The notes under the pieces: model-generated
Databases searched by the model: none
Seen by the model: only the letters and a program-made list of their open reading frames with translations
Told to the model about the DNA's origin: nothing
Translations under genes and position numbers: made by a program
Part shown: piece by piece, positions 40,545-48,455 of the stretch
How positions within the stretch are numbered: the first letter of the stretch is position 1
Layout: every line of letters begins with the position of its first letter
Origin: Flavonifractor hominis
Lineage (GTDB): Bacteria > Bacillota > Clostridia > Oscillospirales > Oscillospiraceae
NCBI RefSeq assembly: GCF_040095835.1
Contig: NZ_JBBMFT010000006.1
Coordinates: forward strand, 1-64,000
Direction: 5' to 3'
DNA: 64,000 bases

Positions 40545-42029
40545 ATGGACAAGATCGGGTTCGACAATCAGAAATATCTAGAGATGCAGTCGGCTCATAT
40601 TCGGGAACGTATTGGTCAGTTTGATAACAAGCTCTATCTGGAGTTTGGCGGAAAGCTCTTTGACGACTATCATGCCTCCCGGGTGCTGCCTGGCTTTGAG
40701 CCGGACAGCAAGATCCGCATGCTCAAGGAGCTGCGGGATTCGGTAGAAGTGGTCATCGCCATCTGCGCCAGCGATATCGAGAAGAACAAGGTACGGGGTG
40801 ATCTGGGCATCACCTATGATGTGGATGTGCTGCGCCTGATCGACGCGTTCCGCAGTCAGGGCCTGCTGGTGGGCAGTGTGGTGATCACCCAGTACGCCGG
40901 CCAGCCCGCTGCCGACGCCTTCCAGCGGCGGATGGAACATTTGGGTGTGCGGACATACCTGCACTATCCCATTGCCGGCTATCCCAATAACATCCCCCTC
41001 ATCGTCAGCGATGATGGATACGGTAAAAATGACTACATCGAGACGCAGCGGCCCCTGGTGGTGGTCACCGCGCCCGGCCCGGGCAGCGGCAAGATGGCGG
41101 TGTGCCTGTCCCAGCTCTATCACGAGTACAAGCGTGGGATCAAGGCAGGGTATGCCAAGTTTGAGACCTTCCCCATCTGGAACCTGCCCCTCCAGCACCC
41201 GGTGAATCTGGCCTATGAGGCAGCTACCGCTGATCTGGGGGATGTGAATATGATCGATCCCTTCCACCTGGCTGCCTATGGGGAGACCACGGTGAACTAT
41301 AACCGGGATGTGGAGATCTTCCCGGTCCTCTCGGCCATGTTTGAGAAGATCATGGGAGAGTGTCCCTACAAGTCCCCTACCGACATGGGAGTCAACATGG
41401 CGGGTAACTGCATTGTGGACGACGAGGCAGTGTGTGCCGCCGCCCGGCAGGAGATCGTACGTCGCTATTACGCCGCCCTGTGTGACCGCCGGGTGGGCGT
41501 GGCCGATGACGAGCTGGTGTATAAGCTGGAGCTGGTGATGCAGCAGGCCAAAGTGGATGTGTCCATCCGTTCGGTGGTGGCTGCCGCAGCCCAGGTGGCG
41601 GAAGAGACGGGGAATCCCGCCGGTGCCATCGAGCTGCCCAACGGAGAAGTGGTCACTGGGAAGACCACCGACCTGATGGGCTCCTCTTCCTCCACACTGC
41701 TCAACGCCCTCAAGGCCCTGGCGGGGATCGACCATGAGCACCACCTCATTTCCAGAGAGGCCCTGGAACCCATCCAGCAGGTGAAGGTACACCATCTGGG
41801 ATCGGTCAATCCCCGGCTCCATTCCGATGAGATCCTGATTGCCCTGGCGATCTCGGCCACGACCAACCCTCTGGCCCGGCAGGCCATGGACCAGCTTTCC
41901 CGTCTGCGGGGGTGTGAGGCCCACTCCTCGGTCATCCTCTCCCCGGCGGATTCGGGTACTTACAGCCGCCTGGGCCTGCGCCTGACCTGTGAACCCCAGT
42001 ATGAGACCAATAAGCTCTATCACCGATGA
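40545..42029 (+). CDS. DUF1846 family protein
   Basis: 494 residues, the usual length for this conserved Firmicute family. Recognisable segments: IGFDNQKYLEMQSAHIRERI at the N-terminus, VVVTAPGPGSGKMAVCLSQL (P-loop-like glycine stretch), TDMGVNMAGNCIVDDEAVC, and TGKTTDLMGSSSSTLLNALK. Structures of the family show a nucleotide-binding-like fold, but no reaction is established. The ATG at 40545 fits the family start; an in-frame GTG at 40521 adds unrelated residues. It is transcribed alone, away from the BlaI operon, and ends in a strong terminator before pyrG. Confidence 0.88.
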   Translation: MDKIGFDNQKYLEMQSAHIRERIGQFDNKLYLEFGGKLFDDYHASRVLPGFEPDSKIRMLKELRDSVEVVIAICASDIEKNKVRGDLGITYDVDVLRLIDAFRSQGLLVGSVVITQYAGQPAADAFQRRMEHLGVRTYLHYPIAGYPNNIPLIVSDDGYGKNDYIETQRPLVVVTAPGPGSGKMAVCLSQLYHEYKRGIKAGYAKFETFPIWNLPLQHPVNLAYEAATADLGDVNMIDPFHLAAYGETTVNYNRDVEIFPVLSAMFEKIMGECPYKSPTDMGVNMAGNCIVDDEAVCAAARQEIVRRYYAALCDRRVGVADDELVYKLELVMQQAKVDVSIRSVVAAAAQVAEETGNPAGAIELPNGEVVTGKTTDLMGSSSSTLLNALKALAGIDHEHHLISREALEPIQQVKVHHLGSVNPRLHSDEILIALAISATTNPLARQAMDQLSRLRGCEAHSSVILSPADSGTYSRLGLRLTCEPQYETNKLYHR

Positions 42030-42037
42030 GCAAACTG

Positions 42038-42072
42038 ACCGGCGCGCCCCTTATGGGGCGCGCCGGTTTTTG
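42038..42072 (+). terminator. terminator of the DUF1846 gene
   Basis: ACCGGCGCGCCCC/GGGGCGCGCCGGT stem, 4-nt loop, then TTTTT. Confidence 0.85.
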
Positions 42073-42122
42073 TGCGATGGGACAAAATGAAAGATAGGGA
42101 AATAAAACCTGCAAAAAGTACC

Positions 42123-42151
42123 TTGACGCAGGGCGCGCCGGCTCGTAAAAT
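42123..42151 (+). promoter_or_regulatory. pyrG promoter
   Basis: TTGACG (42123-42128), 17 nt, TAAAAT (42146-42151). I see no long attenuator leader; only about 40 nt separate the start site from the ATG. Confidence 0.7.
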
Positions 42152-42199
42152 GAAGGATATTTTTTGTTGCATATGAGACGTAAAAAGGAGGACTGGAGC

Positions 42200-43804
42200 A
42201 TGACAAAATATGTATTTGTGACCGGAGGCGTAGTTTCGGGGCTGGGCAAAGGGATCGCTGCGGCATCCCTGGGACGGCTGCTGAAGCAGCGGGGGCTGCG
42301 GGTACGGGTGCAGAAGCTGGACCCTTACCTCAATGTGGACCCCGGTACCATGAGCCCTTACCAGCACGGCGAGGTATTTGTCACCGACGACGGGGCGGAG
42401 ACCGACCTGGATCTGGGCCATTATGAGCGCTTCATTGATGAGGACCTCACGCTCCACTCCTCCGTGTCCTCGGGCAAGGTGTACTGGAACGTCCTCAACC
42501 GGGAGCGGGCGGGGGACTATCTGGGCGGAACGGTGCAGATCATTCCCCACATCACCGACGAGATTAAACGCAACATCTATACCCTCGATCGCGAGGATAC
42601 CGATGTGGCGATCGTCGAGATCGGCGGTACGGTGGGCGACATTGAGAGTCAGCCCTTCCTGGAGGCCATTCGTCAGGTGGCCGCCGAGCGGGGCCGGCCC
42701 AACGTCATGTTTATCCATGTCTCTCTCATCGTCTCTATCCCGGGCAGCGGCGAGCTCAAGAGCAAGCCGACCCAGCACTCGGCCAAAGAATTGCTGGCGC
42801 TGGGGATCCAGCCCGATGTGATCCTCTGTCGCTGCGACGAGGAAATTCCCGAGGAGATCCTGGAGAAGATCGCCCTGTTCTGTAACATCCCGAAGGAGAG
42901 TGCCATTCCCAACCGGACGGCTTCGGTGCTGTATGAGGTGCCTCTGATGCTGGAGCGGGCTGGCTTAGCCAGCGTAGTGGTGCGGCGGCTGGGACTGATC
43001 TGCCCCATGCCGGACCTGACCGAGTGGGCCACCATGGTACAGAGGGCCAAGCATCCCAAAGGGCGGGTGGAGATCGCTCTGGTAGGCAAATATGTGGGGC
43101 TGCATGACGCCTACCTCTCGGTGGTAGAGGCCCTCACCCACGGCGGCATTGCCAATGAAGTACAGGTGGAGATCCGTTGGGTGGACTCCGAGACGGTGAG
43201 TGATGAAAATGCCGCTCAGGTTCTGGCCGGGTGCCAGGGTGTAATTGTTCCCGGCGGCTTTGGTGATCGGGGCGTAGAAGGGATGATTTCTGCTATCCGC
43301 TGGGCCCGGGAACATGAAGTTCCCTTCTTTGGCATCTGTCTGGGCATGCAGATGGCAGTGGTGGAATTTGCCCGCCACGTGGCCGGACTCGCCGGCGCCC
43401 ACTCCAGCGAACTGGCCGCCACGGAGTATCCGGTCATCGACCTGATGCCCGACCAGCGGGGGGTTACCACAAAGGGCGGGACCATGCGCCTGGGCGCCTG
43501 CCCCTGCCGGGTGACCGGAGAGGACAGCCGTACTTTCCAGGCCTACGGCGCACATGAGATCAGCGAGCGTCACCGCCACCGCTATGAGTTCAACAATACC
43601 TTCCGGGAGCAGCTGACCAACTGTGGCCTGCGGCTGGCGGGTGTTTCTCCCGATGGACGGTTGGTGGAGATTGTGGAACTGCCCGATCACCCCTGGTTTG
43701 TGGGTGTGCAATTCCACCCGGAATTCAAATCCCGGCCCAACCGGGCCCATCCTCTGTTCCGGGCCTTCATTGGCGCGGCCAAGGAATTTGGTCAGCAGGG
43801 ATAA
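42200..43804 (+). CDS. pyrG: CTP synthase
   Basis: 534 residues. Aminates UTP to CTP with glutamine and ATP. The N-terminal synthetase domain starts MTKYVFVTGGVVSGLGKG with its P-loop, then KLDPYLNVDPGTMSPYQHGE and the RKRR-type linker region. The C-terminal class I glutaminase has GGFGDRGVEGM, the nucleophile Cys in FGICLGMQMAVVE, and the His-Glu pair in FHPEFKSRP. Full length. AAGGAGG at a 7-nt distance fixes the ATG at 42200. It stands alone between two terminators. Confidence 0.96.
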   Translation: MTKYVFVTGGVVSGLGKGIAAASLGRLLKQRGLRVRVQKLDPYLNVDPGTMSPYQHGEVFVTDDGAETDLDLGHYERFIDEDLTLHSSVSSGKVYWNVLNRERAGDYLGGTVQIIPHITDEIKRNIYTLDREDTDVAIVEIGGTVGDIESQPFLEAIRQVAAERGRPNVMFIHVSLIVSIPGSGELKSKPTQHSAKELLALGIQPDVILCRCDEEIPEEILEKIALFCNIPKESAIPNRTASVLYEVPLMLERAGLASVVVRRLGLICPMPDLTEWATMVQRAKHPKGRVEIALVGKYVGLHDAYLSVVEALTHGGIANEVQVEIRWVDSETVSDENAAQVLAGCQGVIVPGGFGDRGVEGMISAIRWAREHEVPFFGICLGMQMAVVEFARHVAGLAGAHSSELAATEYPVIDLMPDQRGVTTKGGTMRLGACPCRVTGEDSRTFQAYGAHEISERHRHRYEFNNTFREQLTNCGLRLAGVSPDGRLVEIVELPDHPWFVGVQFHPEFKSRPNRAHPLFRAFIGAAKEFGQQG

Positions 43805-43805
43805 T

Positions 43806-43854
43806 AGAAAAACAGGGGGACCGCGCACGCAGGTGCACGGTCCCCCTGTTTTTT
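43806..43854. terminator. bidirectional terminator between pyrG and pepV
   Basis: AACAGGGGGACCG/CGGTCCCCCTGTT stem with a 14-nt loop; A-run on the left and T-run on the right serve both convergent genes. Confidence 0.85.
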
Positions 43855-43858
43855 GCAG

Positions 43859-45265
43859 TTAAGCGCACAGGTCGATGATGGCCTGGGCGAAGATCTTAGC
43901 AGCGGTGAGCTGATCGGCAATGCAGGTGTGCTCGTCAGCGCCGTGCATGTTCCCGTTAAACCCGGGCATGGCGCAGCCAAAGGCCACACCGCCGGGGATG
44001 TCGTGAACATAGGTGCCGCCGCCGATGGCCAGGCACTCACCCTTGCGGCCGGAGTACTGCTCGTAGCACTTGAGCAGTACCTGTACCAGAGGAGTGTCAG
44101 CCGGGGTGTGGTGGGGAGCGTCCATTTCGCCCTGGACGGCAAAGCCCTGCCGGGCAAAGGAGGCCTCGGCCACGGCCTTGCAGTTGCTCTCATTGGCGCA
44201 GATGGGTACCCGGCTGTCAAACTGTCCCTTCAGGCCGGTAGAGGTGACCTCCAGCAGGGAGAAGGCCAGGGTGAGCGGACCGGAGATCTCGTCGCTCTGG
44301 GCGATACCCAAAGCATGTCCGGCGGTGTCCCCGTGGGGGAAAAGAGCGTTCAGACTGTGCAGAGCGGCAGTGCTGGGGGTGTCAGCCAGGGGCAGGGCGC
44401 AAAGCAGCTGGAGCAAAGCGGTGATGGCATTGTTGCCCTCCTCCGGAGTGGAGGCGTGTGCTCCCTTGCCATGGCAGAGCACCCGCAGGTCGTCTCCCTC
44501 CACGCGCACCTCAAAACGGACCCCCGTCTCAGTGGCTACGGCATCACAGCAGGACTGTACGTGCTCAGCAGACAGCCCGACCAACAGGCACTCGGCCTCA
44601 GGGGGCAGCACATTGATGCGGAACCCGCCATGGAGTTCCTTTACCCGGGGCAGGGCGGTCTCCTCCGGCCAGCTCTGGGTAAATACCGGCTTGTAGCTGC
44701 CCTTTTCGATGTTGATCACCGGAAACTCTCCATCGGGGGAGAAAGTATAGGGGGCATAGGGCTCCCGGGCGTAATAGTAGGCCAGATCGGAGGAGCCGCT
44801 CTCCTCGTCGGTGCCCATGAGCAGCCGCACGTTGCGCTTGAGGGGAACTCCGAGTTCCCGCACCGCCTGCATAGCCAGCAGCACGGCGGCTACGGGACCC
44901 TTGTCATCGTCGGTGCCCCGGCCGTAGAGCATGCCGTCCACCTCTTTGGGCTCGTAGGGCTGGGTGACGGTCCATCCCGTGCCCTCGCCCACCACGTCCA
45001 GATGGCAGAGAATGTGCAGGGCGGTCTCTTGGTCGTTGAGGTCGGCCGCGCCCACGTAGTTGTCATAATTATGGGTGGTAAAGCCCAGCTCTTCGGCCAG
45101 CTTCAGCCCTTCTGCCAGAGCGGCGGCGGGGCCGGGTCCAAAGGGCATGCCGGGCTGGGGATCCTCCCGGACGCTGCGGATGCGTGCCAGGCGGGAAATG
45201 GCCTCCACCAGTTGGGTCCGGCGGGCCGGATCATCAAAATAGGCGTTGATCTGTGCTTCGTACAT
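43859..45265 (-). CDS. pepV: dipeptidase PepV-like (M20 family)
   Basis: 468 residues, zinc-dependent dipeptidase of the Sapep/PepV group that hydrolyses dipeptides in the cytoplasm. Metal and catalytic motifs: ILCHLDVVGEGTGW (His-x-Asp), MLYGRGTDDDKGPVAAVLL (metal Asp), LLMGTDEESGSSDLAYY (Glu pair), and AIGGGTYVHDIPGGVAFG near the end with the last His. The ATG at 45265 follows AAAGGAGGAT. It is 13 nt downstream of a PAS/HTH regulator gene and terminates at the pyrG side, so the two form an operon for peptide or amino-acid use. Confidence 0.92.
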   Translation of the reverse strand: MYEAQINAYFDDPARRTQLVEAISRLARIRSVREDPQPGMPFGPGPAAALAEGLKLAEELGFTTHNYDNYVGAADLNDQETALHILCHLDVVGEGTGWTVTQPYEPKEVDGMLYGRGTDDDKGPVAAVLLAMQAVRELGVPLKRNVRLLMGTDEESGSSDLAYYYAREPYAPYTFSPDGEFPVINIEKGSYKPVFTQSWPEETALPRVKELHGGFRINVLPPEAECLLVGLSAEHVQSCCDAVATETGVRFEVRVEGDDLRVLCHGKGAHASTPEEGNNAITALLQLLCALPLADTPSTAALHSLNALFPHGDTAGHALGIAQSDEISGPLTLAFSLLEVTSTGLKGQFDSRVPICANESNCKAVAEASFARQGFAVQGEMDAPHHTPADTPLVQVLLKCYEQYSGRKGECLAIGGGTYVHDIPGGVAFGCAMPGFNGNMHGADEHTCIADQLTAAKIFAQAIIDLCA

Positions 45266-45278
45266 AAAATATCCTCCT

Positions 45279-45926
45279 TTATTCATCCTCGGCTGAGTCC
45301 GCGGCGGCGCCGGACAGCTCCCCCAGGTATTTGTACACCGTGTATCGGGATACCTGCAGGCGTTTGGCCACGAAGGGCACCGATTTGCGGAAGGAAAAAG
45401 CATTTTTCTGGTCCAGCAGGGCGATGATCTTCATCCGGTCCCGCTTGTTCAAGGAATTTACCGGCTTGCCCACCGCCGCCAGACATTCTTCAAAAATCTC
45501 GCTCAGACCGCTGTCGCCGCCATGCCACATGGCGCTTTGCAGGTCGGCCTCCGCACTCATCAGATCCACCAGGATACGGTTGGCGTATACCAGCGAGCTG
45601 TAATCGAAGTTAATACCCAGTGCCAGATTGTAGTCTGCTCCGATGAGATGAAAGGTACTACTCTTGATCTGTTGTCCTGAGGGAGTAGTGGCATAGAGGT
45701 TGACAAAGTCAGTGACCAGCGCATCCTCATCCAGTTCACGGGCAGTACCCAGAATATCCAGTGTGGAACCCACGGTGCGCCCGGAGACATGTCCATTGTA
45801 AATTGATAGAATAGGATGGCGGGGGTCTCCCATATCATGTACCAGCGTCTCACAGCTGGAGCCGAACATTTCGGCGATACCGCGGGCCGTGCGGTCCAGA
45901 AATTCAAAAGCTTCGTCACGCTCCAT
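45279..45926 (-). CDS. YheO-like PAS/HTH transcriptional regulator
   Basis: 215 residues. N-terminal YheO-type PAS domain (CETLVHDMGDPRHPILSIYNG, ALGINFDYSSLVYANRIL) and a C-terminal helix-turn-helix (NAFSFRKSVPFVAKRLQVSR, YTVYKYLGEL) as in DauR/DpiR-like regulators of D-amino-acid or cation-linked genes. The ATG at 45926 has AAGGAGG at 7 nt. It is co-transcribed with pepV, so it probably controls dipeptide breakdown in response to a small molecule held by the PAS domain. Promoter at 45967-45995. Confidence 0.85.
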   Translation of the reverse strand: MERDEAFEFLDRTARGIAEMFGSSCETLVHDMGDPRHPILSIYNGHVSGRTVGSTLDILGTARELDEDALVTDFVNLYATTPSGQQIKSSTFHLIGADYNLALGINFDYSSLVYANRILVDLMSAEADLQSAMWHGGDSGLSEIFEECLAAVGKPVNSLNKRDRMKIIALLDQKNAFSFRKSVPFVAKRLQVSRYTVYKYLGELSGAAADSAEDE

Positions 45927-45966
45927 GGACACACCTCCTTAAAATCCCAAAAACAGATTACCCTTC

Positions 45967-45995
45967 ATTGTAAGCGCCCCGGAAGGAAAATGCAA
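45967..45995 (-). promoter_or_regulatory. promoter of the PAS/HTH-pepV operon
   Basis: TTGCAT (45995-45990), 17 nt, TACAAT (45972-45967). It is divergent from, and back to back with, the niaR promoter. Confidence 0.7.
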
Positions 45996-46001
45996 GGTGA
46001 A

Positions 46002-46030
46002 TTGCGCTTGTTTTGCGAACATGCTATACT
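46002..46030 (+). promoter_or_regulatory. niaR promoter
   Basis: TTGCGC (46002-46007), 17 nt, TATACT (46025-46030). Confidence 0.65.
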
Positions 46031-46066
46031 GAAAAATAACATCTGATCAAAACAGGAGGAGTGGCT

Positions 46067-46588
46067 ATGAATAACGCGCCGACCGGGACGGAGCGCCGCC
46101 GTGCGGTGATACAGATGTTGGAACAGGCCGAAGGCCCGGTGAGCGCCACAGCGCTGGCGGAGCGATTTTCGGTCAGCCGGCAGATCATTGTAGGAGATGT
46201 GGCTCTGCTGCGGGCTGCGGGAGCAGCCATCTCAGCCACACCCAGGGGCTATGTACTGGATCGCCGGGATGGCGTGAGCCATACGGTGGCCTGTGTCCAC
46301 ACTCCGGAGGAAATGCAGGCGGAGCTCAATACCATCGTGGATGCGGGTGGGGAAGTGGTGGACGTGGTGGTGGAGCACCCGGTTTATGGGCAGCTTACCG
46401 GTAATCTTGGGGTACGTTCCCGTTACGATGTGCAGGAATTTTTGCACAGGGTAGATGCACAGGGGGCAAAACCGCTCTCCGACCTGACCAGCGGGATTCA
46501 TCTGCACACCGTCCGCTGCCCGGATGAGCAGACCTTTCAGCGGGTGTGTGAAGCGTTGCGGCAGGTTGGATTTTTGCTTGATATGTGA
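46067..46588 (+). CDS. niaR: NiaR/YrxA-type niacin-responsive repressor
   Basis: 173 residues. N-terminal winged helix (RRRAVIQMLEQAEGPVSATA, then FSVSRQIIVGDVALLRAAGA) and a C-terminal 3H domain, named for its three conserved histidines: HTVACVH, VEHPVYGQL and SGIHLHTV are all present. NiaR represses NAD-biosynthesis or niacin-transport genes when nicotinic acid is bound with a metal. The ATG at 46067 follows AGGAGGA at 6 nt. No NAD gene lies next to it here; the neighbouring antiporter has its own promoter. Regulated genes are presumably elsewhere. Confidence 0.9.
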   Translation: MNNAPTGTERRRAVIQMLEQAEGPVSATALAERFSVSRQIIVGDVALLRAAGAAISATPRGYVLDRRDGVSHTVACVHTPEEMQAELNTIVDAGGEVVDVVVEHPVYGQLTGNLGVRSRYDVQEFLHRVDAQGAKPLSDLTSGIHLHTVRCPDEQTFQRVCEALRQVGFLLDM

Positions 46589-46638
46589 AATTTACCACGC
46601 TAAAGTGTGGTGGATATGTTAAAATTGCCGAAAAACTA

Positions 46639-46667
46639 TTGCCAAATTGTGAATGATGGTGTATCAT
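46639..46667 (+). promoter_or_regulatory. promoter of the NhaC-type antiporter gene
   Basis: TTGCCA (46639-46644), 17 nt, TATCAT (46662-46667), about 60 nt before the ATG. Confidence 0.65.
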
Positions 46668-46728
46668 ACGTATGAATCCTTGGGTTGGGGAGGCTTTTTG
46701 GATTCGCAATTTAAAAGGGAGGGTCTTT

Positions 46729-48405
46729 ATGAACTCACCACGGATGAGACGATTTGGTAAATTCCTGCTCGTAGTATTTGCCCTCGCATGTGTCCTTACG
46801 ACAGTTGCGTTTGCCGAAGGCGACGCAGAGCAAGCCAGTGCAGTATTCGGTACCATCGCATCCCTGCTTCCACCCGTTGTGGCTATCGTCCTTGCCCTGA
46901 TTACCAAGGAAGTGTATTCGTCCCTGTTCGTCGGAATTATCGTTGGCTGTTTCCTGCAGGTTAACGGTAATCCTGTCGACGCATTCCAGTTCTTTGTGGA
47001 CCACCTGTGCTCCAACGCCGGCGGCAACATGGGCATCCTGATGTTCCTGGTCATCCTGGGCACCATGGTGGCCCTGATGATCCGGGCGGGCGGCTCCAAG
47101 GCCTATGGCGACTGGGCTGTGTCCCACATCAAGACGAAATCCGGCGCCTTGTGGTCTACCTTTATTCTGGCCATCGTGCTGGGCGTGGATGATTATTTCA
47201 ACAACCTGACCACCGGTAACGTGATGCGGCCCGTCACCGACGGCCACCACATCTCCCGCGCCAAGCTGTCCTATATGTGCGACGCTACTGCGGCTCCGGT
47301 TTGTATCATGATGCCCGTCTCCTCCTGGGCGGCGGCTGTCACCGGCGTCATCGGCAATGAGGAGGTCGGCTTCCAGATCTTCCTGCGGGCCATCCCCTAT
47401 AACTACTACGCCATCCTGACTCTGGTCTTCATTATTATGATGACCTGCCTCAACATCGACTATGGTCCCATGCGTACCCATGAGGTCAATGCCTCCAAGG
47501 GTGACCTCTACACCACTCCTGAGCGTCCCTTTGCTGATGCTAAGGAAATGAAGTTTAACCCCGATGGCAAGGTTATCGACCTGGTCATCCCTGTGATCAT
47601 TCTGGTCATCGGCTGCATCAGCGCCATGATGTATGTCGGCTATCAGGGCATCGCTGGTACGGAGACCCCTGTTACTCTGGTCAATATGTTTGCCAACACC
47701 GACGCGTTCTCTGCGCTGCCCTTTGGCTCCCTGATCGCGCTGATCATCAACCTGGTTTACTTCATGGTCCGTCGCTCCATGAAGTTTACCGAACTGATGG
47801 ACTGCCTGCCCGAGGGCTTTAAGCAGATGGTGCCCGCCATCCTGATCCTCTGCCTGGCCTGGACCATCGGCGACGTGACCAAGGGCCTGGGCGCCCCCGA
47901 GTTCGTGGCCGGCATCGTGGACCAGCTGGGCCACAGCCTGTACTCCCTGCTGCCCGCTGTGGTGTTTATCATCGCCGCATTCCTGGGCTTTGCCACCGGT
48001 ACTTCCTGGGGTACGTTCTCCATCCTGCTACCCATCGTGATTCCCGTGTTCTCCGGCGGTGTTGCGGCGGTTGACCTGAGCGTGGGCGACCTGAACAACA
48101 ACCTGCTGATGATCGCCATCGCTGCTACCCTGGGCGGCGCGGTTATGGGCGACCACTGCTCTCCCATCTCCGATACCACCATCATGGCGTCCTCCGGCGC
48201 ACAGTGCTACCACCTCAACCACGTGGCCACTCAGCTGCCCTACGCCCTGACTGTGGCGGCTGTCGCCTTCGTCAACTACATCATTACGGCCTTCATCAAG
48301 GTCCCCTACATCTGCCTGCCCATCGCCATCGTTTCCATGGTCGTGGTCATGATCATCATCGGTATGCTCAACCACTCCATGAGCCGGCATTCGCAGCGCG
48401 ACTGA
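46729..48405 (+). CDS. NhaC-family Na+/H+ antiporter or solute/cation exchanger
   Basis: 558 residues, about 12 to 13 membrane helices. An N-terminal hydrophobic segment (FLLVVFALACVLTTVAFA) precedes the transporter core. Family landmarks: GGSKAYGDWAVSHIKTK, VDDYFNNLTTGNVMRPVTD, PVSSWAAAVTGVIG, and FATGTSWGTFSILLPIVIPV with MGDHCSPISDTTIMAS. The ATG at 46729 has AAGGGAGGG upstream. The gene converges on the selenium-dependent xanthine dehydrogenase. NhaC relatives also exchange organic acids or amino acids for cations, so its role with purine or amino-acid fermentation is open. Confidence 0.87.
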   Translation: MNSPRMRRFGKFLLVVFALACVLTTVAFAEGDAEQASAVFGTIASLLPPVVAIVLALITKEVYSSLFVGIIVGCFLQVNGNPVDAFQFFVDHLCSNAGGNMGILMFLVILGTMVALMIRAGGSKAYGDWAVSHIKTKSGALWSTFILAIVLGVDDYFNNLTTGNVMRPVTDGHHISRAKLSYMCDATAAPVCIMMPVSSWAAAVTGVIGNEEVGFQIFLRAIPYNYYAILTLVFIIMMTCLNIDYGPMRTHEVNASKGDLYTTPERPFADAKEMKFNPDGKVIDLVIPVIILVIGCISAMMYVGYQGIAGTETPVTLVNMFANTDAFSALPFGSLIALIINLVYFMVRRSMKFTELMDCLPEGFKQMVPAILILCLAWTIGDVTKGLGAPEFVAGIVDQLGHSLYSLLPAVVFIIAAFLGFATGTSWGTFSILLPIVIPVFSGGVAAVDLSVGDLNNNLLMIAIAATLGGAVMGDHCSPISDTTIMASSGAQCYHLNHVATQLPYALTVAAVAFVNYIITAFIKVPYICLPIAIVSMVVVMIIIGMLNHSMSRHSQRD

Positions 48406-48415
48406 TTCGATGTAC

Positions 48416-48453
48416 ATAAAAAGATCCGCTCCATTGGGAGCGGATCTTTTTTG
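48416..48453. terminator. bidirectional terminator between the antiporter and xdh genes
   Basis: AAAAAGATCCGCTCC/GGAGCGGATCTTTTTT stem with 4-nt loop, flanked by A-run and T-run. Confidence 0.85.
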
Positions 48454-48455
48454 CC